A stretch of DNA of 64,000 nt from Mesostigma viride (GCA_009746045.1 RPFO01000156.1:5416445-5480444), one strand, 5' to 3'; shown: positions 1 to 9,958, counted from the stretch's first letter. The notes: generated by a model from the letters alone, not told the origin. Program-made: numbers and translations.

Positions 1-686
1 TTAATTCTATGAGGTCTTCTCCAGGAATTAATCCCATCACCTCGGTAGAGCCTCCAGTACAATGACCTTCTGGCGGTGAGTTACATTAATCCCAGATACT
101 AATCCCATAAAACCCAGTACATATTCAATATAAGTACAATAAATCCATGACAATTAAAATACCACTTGACAAAGTAAGGCGTATTACAATAGTTTGCCTG
201 TCATTCTCTCAACAGGGGTCTATTGGCGCCCGTCTTACGGCGCCCGTCTACTTGCCAGATGGTAAACTGCCACAGCAAACAAATGACAAAATGAAACACA
301 TAGGCAACAATTAAATCCTGCCCTGGGGAACTAGGGAAGTCTGAACAGGCAAACACCTGAACAGGCCAGCTTGTAGAAACATAATACCAGGGAATCGAAC
401 CCCGCCCTATAAACCCCAGAATAAAGGTTCCCAGACCATTGTGAGAAGTATGTACAAATATACATTTCTTTTAAAATAGAATACATGGTCTGTAATGGAC
501 CTGTCAACCTTGTGTAGTCAACAGCATGAACCCCAGCCAAAACCTGGCTGTATCCTGATTAAAATCAGAGTGAGTGTACCATGGTCCATGAGCCTTAGTA
601 CAGACTAAAATACAGGTATTATGCCAGTCACAATGCTGACACTACCACACAATCTGCTCTCCAATGCCCTATAACCATGCACCAGC
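1..686. other. Non-coding left edge, 3' side of the copia element
   Basis: No convincing gene. It lies downstream of the minus-strand copia RNase H and may contain its 3' LTR. I could not find a matching second LTR to the right of gag, so LTR limits are not assignable. On the minus strand near 385-410 there is a good tRNA T-arm/B-box-like motif (GGTTCGATTCC) but no cloverleaf around it. Confidence 0.4.
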
Positions 687-1430
687 TTAGACAGCTTGCT
701 GAGATGGGTCCATCAGAGACTGAAGAACCTTGTATTGCACTGCTGCCTTCTGCACTAGCTTGGTCAAAGCATCAGCAGGATTGTCAACCCCAGGGATATG
801 CTCAATATTGGCCAAGGAGGACAACTCCTTAAGAAGGAGATAATCCAAGTCCCTACTTCTGGCCATCTGCCTGTGCACAAACTGCACCATCCCCATGGAG
901 TCTGTTTTTAGAAGAGTGGTAACCTGAAGTGGCCAAGGAGTGTTAGAAGTCATCTGATGAAGCAACTCCTTCAGATAAAGGCTTGTGTGAATGCCTTCAC
1001 AAATAGCCCTGCATTCTGCCACATCACTGCTGACAGCCACCCGTTTGTGCAGGCGACTAAACCAGCTCACCAAACTCCCCAGGCCTTCCTGTCTGAGCAC
1101 AAAGAGCCCTGCAGCCCTGCCCCTGACCTTGGAGACCTGCCTGCTGTCCATTGAGCTATCCACATACAGCTCCATGCAAATGGGTTGTGATAAATCCACT
1201 GCAGACAACAGAATGCCAGATGAAGCCCTGACCTGATCAGCCACCTTGGCAGACCCTAGCTCCACCAGCATGTCATCAGGCAACCTGGCTATGACCATAA
1301 GGTCTGGCCTGGAAATGCCTGCCACCCAAGCAACCATGCCCCTCACCATGGGACACAGTGCCTGTGTGATGGTTGGAGGAAGCTTGCTAATGAGGGTCTC
1401 TTGATAGTCATTGCCCCCCACCAGCAGCAT
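687..1430 (-). CDS. Copia RNase H domain (end of pol)
   Basis: This 247-residue frame starting at ATG 1,430 carries the RT-RNase H connection and a retroelement RNase H. Visible landmarks are the first acidic strand MELYVDSSMDS (near residue 87), the SSDVAECRAICEGIH helix with the conserved Glu, the LKTDSMGMVQFV strand with the second Asp, and the terminal signature HIPGVDNPADALTKL that copia RNases H share. RNase H removes the RNA strand during cDNA synthesis. It lies in a different frame from the RT just upstream, with the break close to 1,430, so it was once part of the same polyprotein. The C-terminal ADALTKL box makes the family assignment firm. Confidence 0.85.
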   Translation of the reverse strand: MLLVGGNDYQETLISKLPPTITQALCPMVRGMVAWVAGISRPDLMVIARLPDDMLVELGSAKVADQVRASSGILLSAVDLSQPICMELYVDSSMDSRQVSKVRGRAAGLFVLRQEGLGSLVSWFSRLHKRVAVSSDVAECRAICEGIHTSLYLKELLHQMTSNTPWPLQVTTLLKTDSMGMVQFVHRQMARSRDLDYLLLKELSSLANIEHIPGVDNPADALTKLVQKAAVQYKVLQSLMDPSQQAV

Positions 1431-2514
1431 ACGCCACTCCCCCCTTCTTCACCAGTGTGGCCTCCATGCCCACAAACAGCAGAGGCTCATTCTCCACCTG
1501 CCATTGCTCCCTACCCAGAGGAAACTTGGACTTAATGATGGAGATCAGCTCCTTAAGCCACGACGTGGGAGCTATCAGATGTAGGTCATCCCCGTGCAGC
1601 GAAGCATACACTGGCAGGCCTTCCCATTGCCCCAGAAACAGACAGGGGTCTACAGGAGAGACCTTCAAGTTGCAATGCTCCTTCAGGAAACGGTTGAGAG
1701 TCTCCCTCCAGATTATTGGACTTGACCTCAGGCCCTCCAGGCCCTTGAGGATTTTAAGGAACTCCGTGTGGATGTCCCTTTTCCATACAGCAGGCACCCT
1801 AACATAGAAAGGCGTCTTGCCCTCCCACTTTTCCTGTGCCACATCTGCATCACCCTCCAGAAATGCCCTCTTGAAGTCTATCACCACTGAGCCATAGTCC
1901 AAGCCCTTGTTGAGAAGGCCTAGAAAGACACACAGCAGCAGCCTCCAAGTATCATGCAGCATGCCAGGGGTATACAACTCCTCAGCAGTGCACTCACCAG
2001 TACCCTTGAACTCATTCAGCACTGGCCTGACATGTGGTACCTTGACCCCGTCCACCTCCTTCATCTTGATGACAAACTTGAGCTTGAGTAGACGTCGTGC
2101 AGGAGGCAGGTCATTGACAGGTTCCACGCATTTCTTGGAGATCCAGTCCTCCCCAGATTTAATCAGACCCAGTGTGACCTGGGGACACATAATGGGAGAG
2201 GACATGAGCTTCACCAGGCCTTGGTAGTTGATAGGGCTGTGTCCAGCAAGTGAGTGAGGACCAATGCCCAAACTGCTTGGATGACTAGCAGCTGGCAGTA
2301 TGAGGTCATCAACCAAGGGCTCCTGCCCCTGGCACACTTGCACACGCTTAACCGTCCTGGTTACTGCACGTGATAGGTGAGTGGTCCTGAAATTAATCAG
2401 TGGGACCTGACCAGCCCCTTCCTTAGTCAGGAGAGAGGACGTGATCACTACCCATCCTGGCATAGGAAATTCTGCCCCAGAAGAGCAGGTCCTTGATAGC
2501 CCTCCAAGACACAA
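1408..2514 (-). CDS. Copia reverse transcriptase domain
   Basis: This open frame of 368 residues has no ATG at its left limit, so it is an internal piece of pol. The RT begins around residue 130 with the KFVIKMKEVDGVKVPHVRPVL block. Motif A is VVIDFKRAFLEGD. The catalytic double Asp stands in SLHGDDLHLI. Copia elements normally have YVDD at this place, and His-Gly before the two Asp is an unusual variant. The fingers/palm order and the downstream FVGMEA block fit copia pol. RNase H follows after a frame break. The first ~100 residues show no recognised domain. Confidence 0.85.
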   Translation of the reverse strand: MCLGGLSRTCSSGAEFPMPGWVVITSSLLTKEGAGQVPLINFRTTHLSRAVTRTVKRVQVCQGQEPLVDDLILPAASHPSSLGIGPHSLAGHSPINYQGLVKLMSSPIMCPQVTLGLIKSGEDWISKKCVEPVNDLPPARRLLKLKFVIKMKEVDGVKVPHVRPVLNEFKGTGECTAEELYTPGMLHDTWRLLLCVFLGLLNKGLDYGSVVIDFKRAFLEGDADVAQEKWEGKTPFYVRVPAVWKRDIHTEFLKILKGLEGLRSSPIIWRETLNRFLKEHCNLKVSPVDPCLFLGQWEGLPVYASLHGDDLHLIAPTSWLKELISIIKSKFPLGREQWQVENEPLLFVGMEATLVKKGGVAYAAGGGQ

Positions 2515-2618
2515 AAAGCAGTGTCCTGTCCAAGGATAGGAATGAATACCTCACCCAGTACCTTCACGTGTACCCCGCCACTGAAGTCAGACACAAACTG
2601 ATAGCTGGGTTCAGACAT
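2448..2618 (-). pseudogene. Retropepsin-like fragment between integrase and RT
   Basis: A 56-codon frame from ATG 2,618 to TAG 2,448. It reads VKVLGEVFIPILGQDTAFCV and then GPALLGQNFLCQDG. The pattern of a beta strand, a short linker and ALLGxxFL resembles the C-terminal half of retroviral-type aspartic proteases (family pattern I-L-L-G-x-D-F-L). No clean D-T/S-G active site is in this frame. The nearest candidate, GLDTALEVDTNS, is in the preceding integrase frame. In canonical copia elements the protease lies between gag and integrase, so the position is odd. Confidence 0.4.
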
Positions 2619-4168
2619 GCTGTACCCTGCTGCAGCCCTGGTCCCAATGATGGAACCTGAGAATTAGTGTCTACCTCTAAGGCAGTGTCCAGCCCCAGAT
2701 TGCCATGCCACCTGAGCTTGGCTACCTTGGGCTGCTTCTTGGCCCTTTGTAGAGCCCCAATCAATCCAGCCAAACTTGTCCCCCTGGGCTTGGTTAGTGC
2801 CTTGGGCTTGACAGTTGACTCCCCAGCTGTTGACCTTGCAGCCTGTTCAACAAGTACCTCTGCAACCTGGCCAGGGCTGACAGATTCCCCTGCAACAGAT
2901 GTGGTCGTTGCGTCAGTGATGTCACCTGGGACCTGAAAATCCTGCAGATCCTGTGAGCCTTGTGCCTGACTGCCCTCATTCATCAGGTTAGGCTTGACAT
3001 ATGACCAACTCAGCCGGTGTACATGCTTTGGTTCGTCCTCCATGCTGACCAAGCATGCGTGGCTAGCTTCATCAACCTGGGTAACCACCCCAGGACTCCA
3101 GCTACCACGTTTGCCATAAAGGCTAGGTTCCTTCCAAGCTAGGACCTTCTGACCCACTTGTGGCTCCAGCATCTTCCAACCCCGGTCCTTCTCCCTCAGC
3201 TTGGCAAAGGTGACATGTGCAGCATGTTTCCAGCCCTCCAGCACATGTGGTGGGCACAGGCCATGATATAGACCCATTGGGCTGACAGCAACTCCATCAT
3301 AGTAGAAGTTAACCCTGCTGTTCAGCTGCTGCTCCACGTTCCTCAGCCATGCACTCCTGACAAGTGCAGGTGCAGACAAGGGTACCCAGTCTTCAGAGAT
3401 GATCAATTTCTTGACCTCCTGGATTGCCCTCTCGATAGCACCCTGCTGCCCATGAGCCTCCCTAGGTGTAACCAGCAACTCAGGAAGGGTAGGATCACCC
3501 TTGAGATGCTGAAACTGCATGTCCACCTGGATCCTTGTGGTAGGAAACTTGGCTCTTACATTCTGCAGGGCAGCCAGCAAGTACCTGTTCTTCATAGAAG
3601 GTAAATGCTCCAGCACCTTGTATTTCGTGTACCTGTCCACGCACACCAACAGTTGCATGCCCCTGATGTGTTGGATATCACACTGCAGATCACCAATGCT
3701 CTGAGGTAGAGCTTTGGCATGTGATTTCCTGGGCTTGTTGGAGGACAACTGGCACTTACACCGTGAGGCAGCTTGCTGACACGCCTTAAGAAGGGGTGCC
3801 CTGCCCATACGGAAGGCAAAGTTGTTTGACAGAGAAGTGGCATGCCCAAACATGTTGTGGATTCGGGCACCCAACTCCTGGTACACAGAGGAAGCAGTCC
3901 CTGGCACAGTCAGGACTGTGCTGTCAGGTTGTCCAGCATCACCATGCTGACTTCCATCCTGTTCTGACTCAGAGCCTGAGTCACCCTGCTCATGCCCAAC
4001 ACCTGGACCGCCAGCAGGGACCACATGCATACCACCAGAGGCCTTCACACCCCTCTGTGGTTGTACATTGGTTTCTCTCAAAATGAGAGGTCCACCCTCG
4101 TGCCCAGCACGAGGATGCATAGGGTCAGACATACTTACAGCTGCATCAGCTGTCAAGGACGTCTTCAT
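2564..4168 (-). CDS. Copia integrase
   Basis: A 534-residue frame from ATG 4,168. After a low-complexity leader come a degenerate zinc-binding/GAG-pre-integrase region (HNMFGH, then CRCQ-type residues) and the catalytic core: first Asp in LQCDIQHIRG, second in IQVDMQFQHLKGD, and the Glu in GQQGAIERAIQEVKK. The C-terminal part (VGQKVLAWKEPSLYGKRGSWSPGVVTQVD) is the integrase SH3-like tail that binds DNA. Integrase would insert the element cDNA in the nucleus. The frame is the same as that of the second gag part upstream and is separated from it by a stop near 4,310. The C-terminus (about residues 390-534) is low-complexity. Confidence 0.85.
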   Translation of the reverse strand: MKTSLTADAAVSMSDPMHPRAGHEGGPLILRETNVQPQRGVKASGGMHVVPAGGPGVGHEQGDSGSESEQDGSQHGDAGQPDSTVLTVPGTASSVYQELGARIHNMFGHATSLSNNFAFRMGRAPLLKACQQAASRCKCQLSSNKPRKSHAKALPQSIGDLQCDIQHIRGMQLLVCVDRYTKYKVLEHLPSMKNRYLLAALQNVRAKFPTTRIQVDMQFQHLKGDPTLPELLVTPREAHGQQGAIERAIQEVKKLIISEDWVPLSAPALVRSAWLRNVEQQLNSRVNFYYDGVAVSPMGLYHGLCPPHVLEGWKHAAHVTFAKLREKDRGWKMLEPQVGQKVLAWKEPSLYGKRGSWSPGVVTQVDEASHACLVSMEDEPKHVHRLSWSYVKPNLMNEGSQAQGSQDLQDFQVPGDITDATTTSVAGESVSPGQVAEVLVEQAARSTAGESTVKPKALTKPRGTSLAGLIGALQRAKKQPKVAKLRWHGNLGLDTALEVDTNSQVPSLGPGLQQGTACLNPAISLCLTSVAGYT

Positions 4169-4309
4169 AGGAACCTGTACCTCTCCAGGTGACCTGGGGC
4201 CACACTGAACCTGGAGATCACCCTCTTGTTGCCCAGATATAAAATCTGCATTGGAGCACCTGGCCTCCCCCTTGGGTGAATTAAGGTGTGTAGGGGTTGC
4301 CTCAGACAG

Positions 4310-5424
4310 TCACTGCTCCTTGTTGTCTTCTTGCTGACTGCCCTTTGAAGGCTGGCCTGCCTGGGACTTGTTGTTGTTCTTCTTGTTGTTGTTGTTATTC
4401 TTGTTGCTGCCCTGGCCCTGGGACTTCTTGAAGCTGGGACACTCCTTCTTGATGTGCCCCCACCCCTTGCACAGGTAGCATTGTATCTTGGACTTGCCCT
4501 GGCCACTGCCCCCATTGTCAGACGCGTTGCCCTGCTTGGGCTGACCACCCACCCGCCTGAACACCGACTTGGAGTGTGACCTCCTGTCAGAATCAGGTGA
4601 ATGATCTCCCTTGCGCTTGTGATGGTTGCCCCTACGCCCTCCTTGGCTTCGGTCAGCCTCAGACGTCTTGGAGCCACCCTGGGTACGCCCGCCTGCCTGG
4701 GTAGCCTTCACTGCTGGCACTCCACCCTCAAACAGCTCCTCTGCCTCGAGAGCTTGTTTAATGATGACCTTGTAGGCCTTCAGGGTAGAGTGTGGGGCAC
4801 ACATGACTTTTAAGGAGCCACGTGTCGCCTTATCCAGCCCAGAAACCTTGAGCCAGTTGGTTAGGGCTATGTTATCAGCGACATTAAAGCCGTGAGCCCT
4901 GCCCTCCTCAACCATCTTACAATAGTTGAGAAAGTTCTGGATCAGGTCCCCCTTGACCTCCCACCCTTGGTACTTGTCCTGCCAATGGATGCCGACCTTC
5001 TTCGTTGGTCCTCCAGCAGCTCCTTCAGCTCAGCCACGTACAGTGCCCAGGCCTTATTGGCCTTTTTGCACTCCCTGGTTAGGTCCTTAATCTGGTCAGT
5101 ACACTTGCCAAAAGTGCTACTGCCTATCCAGATTTGATAGTAATTTGTACCACCGTACAAGCTAGGGAACCCTTCCAATCCCTCCACAAACTCTTCAGCC
5201 TGCTTAGGCTTGGAGTCTGAGGTTACAGGCTGCAACTGATTGACAATTAAAAGACCCTGTGTGGTAAGATCAAAGCCATGAATAGCTTGTGCATTATTAT
5301 TATTGTGAGGAAGGTTGGTAATCTCTCCGGTAAGCCCCACGTCATCTACGTGAGCGGTTCCACTACCAGCACCCCCATTATTATTCCCACTGGCTGGACC
5401 CTTGCTACGGCGTCCCTCAGCCAT
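4310..5424 (-). pseudogene. Copia gag with CCHC zinc knuckle, frameshifted
   Basis: The frame opens at ATG 5,424 with a Gly/Asn-rich start and runs as capsid-like helical sequence to about 4,990. It then changes frame near 4,985 and continues from about 4,970 to the stop at 4,310. The downstream half has the knuckle CYLCKGWGHIKKEC (C-x2-C-x4-H-x4-C) followed by an Asn/Lys-rich tail. Gag packages the element RNA, and the knuckle binds nucleic acid. A single-base indel restores one continuous reading, so this is one gene, not two. Confidence 0.8.
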
Positions 5425-5593
5425 CCTGCACTACCAGCTATTCAAAGAACACCTTAACAAAGCAGCAGAAAATATGTACAAAATTTTTGTGTCGCCACTG
5501 CCGCCTGCGCCGGTGTCGCTGCCGCCCCGCGAATTGCCGCTGAAAATTCGACAAAAAAATGTCGACGAGTACTGCAGAAGAAAATTAGGCCGA

Positions 5594-6304
5594 CTAGTAG
5601 TCAAGGCCCCTGAAGTCGCAGTACGTGTATACGAACTCACGATCCTCCATATCCAGCTCCGGACCTGCACCGGTATGAATTAAAACCGGCGTGCTCCCCG
5701 CCGCGTAAGTTGCGACGCGCCGACGCGCGACGAGGCGCAGAGGATGTGTAAAGATCGTCAATAATTCCCACCCCGCGGGAATCCACTCTCGCACAGAGGC
5801 GAGAAATGCCACCAGGTTAATTAAAACCTGGCGCTCGCGACTGCGTACGCCGCGAGTGAGCAGCGATAACAGCGCGAGATCCTGAAACAAATTTGTTGAC
5901 ACCGCCGGCGCGCCCCCCGTGCGTAGCGATGCCCAGTTTTGCAGGTTTCTCTGGTAACCGGTGAGTGAAGAGAGGACGTTGTCCAACTCCTCAATGGCAG
6001 TCGTGACTTCGGTCACCGACCGCAAACCTCCCCGCACCTGGACCGTAAATGTCGATAAAATGTTTCGAATCTGGTCCAACAGGTTGCGGATTGCCGGCAC
6101 CAGTGCTGGCAAATCGGGGTCCTCGGGGTTATCCCCGAGCAATGCGTGAGCTGCACGCTGCTGACGATGAAGCTCGTCGAGCGAGACCGTTACTTCGTCG
6201 AGCAATTGCTGCCACGACGGCACCGTCGGTCTTGACGAAGAACCAGCCGGCGGAGCGGCTATTTCCTCATCGTCCGGAATCCGAAATTCTTCCGAATTTG
6301 GCAT
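5594..6304 (-). CDS. Unrecognised 236-residue protein
   Basis: ATG at 6,304, stop at 5,594, uninterrupted. I do not recognise the family. The first ~30 residues are acidic and Pro/Ser-rich. Residues ~30-110 are strongly helical, with heptad-like Leu/Ile/Val spacing (EVTVSLDELHRQQRAAHALL, AIRNLLDQIRNILSTF, AIEELDNVLSSL), suggesting a coiled coil. A second hydrophobic helical block follows at ~140-190. The codons are CpG-rich, unlike the neighbouring copia element, so it is probably not part of that element although it lies just upstream of gag on the same strand. It could be a gag/capsid-like protein or a host gene; neither is proven. Confidence 0.5.
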   Translation of the reverse strand: MPNSEEFRIPDDEEIAAPPAGSSSRPTVPSWQQLLDEVTVSLDELHRQQRAAHALLGDNPEDPDLPALVPAIRNLLDQIRNILSTFTVQVRGGLRSVTEVTTAIEELDNVLSSLTGYQRNLQNWASLRTGGAPAVSTNLFQDLALLSLLTRGVRSRERQVLINLVAFLASVREWIPAGWELLTIFTHPLRLVARRRVATYAAGSTPVLIHTGAGPELDMEDREFVYTYCDFRGLDY

Positions 6305-6949
6305 CTTTTTGACAGAGCGTGTAATACGAGTTGTGAGGGTAAGAATGCCACGAATTCCGCCATGGTTCTTGCAGGAAGTTGCCTTTATTAATAATCAGGA
6401 AACACAGACGTAAGTCACGTCACTTCCAAGACTGCACGCAGCACAGACGACAGGGTCGCAGTGCCAAGAGAACGTGCACGCAAGAACTAGCGTCCCGGTG
6501 TGACCAAGTCACTCATATAGCTTACTAGGGACGCGTCCAAGTATTCAGCTGCACTGTCACAGCTGAACTGTCAATCAATTGATTACACAGACTCTGGCAC
6601 GCCTTTGGCGCGCAGATCTATCAATTGTCCATACGGCTAGTCCTGTGGACCTATCCGTACACTAGTCAGCATCAATTGTCTCATAGGTCCTGGCGCGCTA
6701 CAGTGCGCCTACCTATCAATTGACCATCAAGTCCTGTACAAGTCCTGTCAACGTCCTGCGGACTATCAAAGTGACACTTGTACATCCTGTGTCCGTACGC
6801 GCCCACAGTGGCGCGCCGGGTACTGTCGGCACAGCCTAGGAAACGTCATAACTTTTACGTTCCTTAACCAAATGAGGCGTTCAAGGTGCCGTTGGAAAGA
6901 GCGTAACAATCTCTATCCATCTAACGTAAATCCTTTACGTTAACTGAAA
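6305..6949. other. Non-coding spacer with repeated CAATTG motifs
   Basis: No coding sequence is apparent. Between 6,570 and 6,725 the hexamer CAATTG recurs four times in similar settings (TCAATTGA, TCAATTGT), mixed with repeated GTCCTGT words. It resembles LTR or satellite-like DNA, but no partner copy is visible in the window. Confidence 0.4.
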
Positions 6950-7317
6950 CCAACACAATCGCTGCCTGCATCAGCACCATCAGCACCAATGCCACCAGCA
7001 TCCGTACCACTGGCACCGACCGCACCGCCCGCAGCGGCGCCACCGGGTTGGCAGGTGACATCAACAGGGTGGCAGCAGGCACCAGCAGCGCAGGCACCGC
7101 CCGCAGCGGCGCCACCCGGGGTTGGCAGCTGACATCAACAGGGTGGCAGCAGGCACTAGCCCCACCCTCACCAACCGGGCCACCTGGTTGGCAGTGGACA
7201 GCTAGTGCGGGATGGCAGCAGGTTCCAACGCAGCCGGCACCGACCGCGCCATATGCACCGGGTTGGCAGCTGACATCCGCTGGGTGGCAATGGATGTCAG
7301 GAAGGGCGGCGTGGTAG
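6950..7317 (+). pseudogene. Pro/Ala-rich GWQ-repeat protein, C-terminal fragment
   Basis: The plus strand encodes a tandem repeat of the type PPGWQ-x-TS-x-GWQQ-xP, seen about four times (near 7,045, 7,120, 7,180 and 7,260) and ending at the stop at 7,317. The Trp-Gln pairs are regularly spaced in an Ala/Pro background, as in secreted or cell-surface repeat proteins. One extra G in CACCCGGGG (7,115-7,125) throws the first repeat into another frame. No start or signal peptide can be assigned, so only a C-terminal fragment is supported. It ends about 110 bases before the left end of the giant element. Confidence 0.4.
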
Positions 7318-7428
7318 TATGAACCCCTATATAGGCACTGGCACCATCAATTCAGTGTGAATTAGGCAGCACATCAGCCCAGCATGCCGCAATTCCGTAT
7401 TTCCACCCATCACTGATGGCCTACGCCA

Positions 7429-7505
7429 GGGTGGTCCCACGCGGAATGGGGTAGATTTTTGCAAGAAAAAAACGCTAATTTCAATCGTCCGAAAACCGGA
7501 CATTG
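7429..7505 (+). repeat. Left terminal inverted repeat of the giant element
   Basis: Starts GGGTGGTCCCACGCGG. It matches the reverse complement of 34,911-34,997 except for an 11-base gap after ATGGGGT and a few substitutions. Beyond it, short words such as GCGCCGAAATT recur (7,505, 7,563), possible subterminal transposase-binding repeats. Confidence 0.9.
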
Positions 7506-7876
7506 CGCCGAAATTCTTGCCGAAAATTTGGCAGCCGAGCGAATTTTTCGCCCGACGGACTTTGCGCCGAAATTTTTTGTCTGCCGTGCTTCGAACTCAA
7601 CCGACTCCTGCTGTTGCGTGCACTTTGTCCGATGCCTGCAGGCCACGCACGAATTTTGCGACCGAAATATGACGACTAGACAAGTTTATCGACAACCTAC
7701 ATCGATCTATTGCCACTTTTGAAGTCCTTGGCTTGCTAGCAGCTTTTGATTATCAATGCCGGGAACAAAATTGCCGAAATTTTTTATTGAATCAGTACAT
7801 ATATGTGCACATGTCCGTAATTTTATCATTCTCAATTTTGACATTGTCGGAGTATTTGACAACTTAGGCATTGCGC

Positions 7877-8314
7877 CTAGAAAAAGGTGCCCCATCCGTC
7901 GATGTCAAAATCGCCGAAGGAGTACACTCCCTGGTACTGGTCTCCCCTGTAGTTGGGAGGCTCGCCTGTATACATTTTGGTGTTCCACTTGGCCCCGCCG
8001 TTCTCCGCAGCAGCCAGGAACTCCTGCTGGGCCTCGGCCCTCAGGCGCATCATTGATACATTGGGAGAGCCCGGAATTTCCGTGCTCTCCACCACCACTC
8101 TCGCCTGATTGTCAGGCACGCATTGGTAAGCAGGGTTCAAATCTGAATCGGGTGGCACCAGATCGATCATGCCATTGCCGAACGCAATGACACCTGCACC
8201 CCACTGTGCAGAAGGTCCGAGCAACTCTACATCAATTCTGATGTTTGCAGCGTGCTCATTTTTGTCGACCATCACATAGGTATGCTGAGAACCGAAAATA
8301 TTGCTCTGCTCCAT
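7877..8314 (-). CDS. Unrecognised small protein gene within the giant element
   Basis: Minus-strand frame ending at 7,877 (…DIDGWGTFF). The first ATG in the frame is at 8,314 (MEQSNIFGSQ), giving 145 residues. The frame stays open to about 8,479 without another ATG, and an upstream exon beginning MLNFIRKLKK at 8,516 is possible. The protein looks like a soluble beta-rich domain: alternating hydrophobics (YVMVDKNEHAANIRIDVELLG), a Gly-rich GAGVIAFGNGM turn and a helical stretch MMRLRAEAQQEFLAAAENGG. I do not recognise the family and see no transmembrane segment. It shares its strand with the transposase and lies nearest the left TIR. Confidence 0.5.
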   Translation of the reverse strand: MEQSNIFGSQHTYVMVDKNEHAANIRIDVELLGPSAQWGAGVIAFGNGMIDLVPPDSDLNPAYQCVPDNQARVVVESTEIPGSPNVSMMRLRAEAQQEFLAAAENGGAKWNTKMYTGEPPNYRGDQYQGVYSFGDFDIDGWGTFF

Positions 8315-8635
8315 TTGTGACAGTGTTAAATTTCGGCAAGCTTGGCTGCTTGCAATCGACAGGAAATTGGTGACCCCGACAGCCAGACGCGCAAGGGTTA
8401 TAACTGCAGGTAGAACCCAAAATTTGTCGATAAGGAGTAATGGAAGGGCACGACCACCAGTCACTAGTATTCGCTTCACCGGACACCTTTTTCAGCTTCC
8501 GGATAAAATTCAGCAAGAGCAGCGGCGATTAGATACTAAATATTGCGTTATTGGTTCGTACCGTACCCAGACCAAAATTGTACTAGTGACGCAATTGTAC
8601 TAGGCGGAATGACAACTGCGCCCGGCAAATAAGTA

Positions 8636-8848
8636 TTTATTGCTCCAACCCCACACCTAACTTGTTCCGGAGCTGTTCGAAGCGAAGAGCAATGGAAGGG
8701 ATCGGACCCGAGCCAGATTTGAGTGCGGAACATGATGGCTGGCCTACCTCACTCCGAACATTAAGGTGGACCCGGGTTCGAATCCTGTCAGTGCTATTCG
8801 CTTCGAACAGTTCCGGAACGATTTTTTTTGTGGGGGTGGAGCAATAAA
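8636..8848. mobile_element. 213-bp MITE with 60-bp inverted repeats and a B-box-like core
   Basis: Ends TTTATTGCTCCA and TGGAGCAATAAA are inverted. The inner arms GTTCCGGAGCTGTTCGAAGC and its counterpart at 8,795-8,818 pair almost perfectly. The loop contains GGTTCGAATCC (8,774-8,784), a good Pol III B box/T-arm motif, but the rest does not fold as a tRNA. It is nested inside the giant element. No clear target duplication is visible. Confidence 0.65.
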
Positions 8849-9136
8849 TTCTCGACATGCAGAAACAAATGTCGAATAGATTGTGCAAAAAAATATCGAA
8901 ATCCTTATCATTATTTAAATATACAGCATAAAATTATGTTGCAGTAAAAAATAACTGTTAATTGAAGGCCGCAAAAAATTATCAACTACCCTTAAACTTG
9001 ACCACAGAAAGATCTCGAAAAATATATACAATATATGCGGCCACCTTTTTACACCCTACTGAAGCCCCACTCTAAAGATATAATACGAGCCGAAACTAGG
9101 GCGTCGTCTACCCGCAGCGAGACCCCAATTTCTTGT
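8849..9136. other. AT-rich intergenic segment
   Basis: Between the MITE and the transposase stop codon. No gene or repeat recognised. As the 3' flank of the transposase gene it may hold its polyadenylation signals. Confidence 0.4.
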
Positions 9137-9958
9137 TTAAGTCGGTGCCGGCCCCTCCGGGGCTTCATCCTTGATCACCAGCGTAGTAAGCCACTTGTCG
9201 AGCTCCTTGCTCATCCTGATGTCGGCACACATTCCGTCGCTGCGCACGCGTGCTTCTAGCCGGAGAGCCGGAGCGACGCAGAGATAGCAATTCACAAGCT
9301 CGGGCTGGCGTGACGGTGGCCAATCCTCAACGTTGAGCGTGAAATGCAGGGGGTCATGCTTATCCCGCTTCCAAATCCGAACGGGAAGAATGCCGTTCCC
9401 GGCGAGGAACAGCTCCTTCTCCCGTCCGTTCCGGCCCTCGACCCACCTCTCGAAGTTCTCGTCTAACACGATCGGCCCGGCTTCGCTTACAACCTCAGCT
9501 GGCCAACCAGAACGGGTGGATGGGATCGTGATCCGTGTCCTTGTCCGATGGAACTGCCACATAGTCGTGGAGTCTCATCTGCCGGCCCATCGCCTCCCGC
9601 TTGTCCTTCAGCTGCTCCCCCCGCGTCACCATGCGAACCGGAGGGTTGGGCTGGCTCGGTGGCAGCAAACGGACAGTTTTCATCGAGCTTCCTGCATCAT
9701 TGAACTCGATGATAAACGACCACTCGCTTAGACATCCCTCAAACCGCCCAGCCAAACAGGGCGGACAGTAGCAGGAATAGCGCCTAATCATCAAAAGGCC
9801 AGGGTCGGACTTGTCCAGTCGCCACCAATGCGCCTTCTTGATGCCAGGCACCTCCTCAACCTCCGCGCGTCGGCCGGACTCGACGTCCTGTCATCAAATA
9901 GTTAGGACAAAAAGAATACCGTTCAAATTAGCAAAATTGACCAAAAACCAATAAAACA

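Larger units (their letters stand above)
687..5424 (-). mobile_element. Decayed Ty1/copia-type LTR retrotransposon, coding body
   Basis: Reading on the minus strand from 5,424 the order is gag with a CCHC knuckle, integrase, a retropepsin-like piece, reverse transcriptase and RNase H, which is the copia order (integrase before RT) apart from the protease position. At least four frame changes separate the parts, so the element is not expressible as it stands. The DNA is poor in CpG compared with the CpG-rich sequence beginning near 5,430, which suggests a composition boundary at the element's 5' edge. No 5' LTR is recognisable between gag and 6,304, so the element is probably truncated or recombined. 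Confidence 0.85.

Noticed and set aside
385-410. tRNA-like T-arm (minus strand); similar motifs at ~8,774-8,784 and ~16,985
   Set aside because: Only the T-arm/B-box is present. No acceptor, D or anticodon arms pair in the expected positions.
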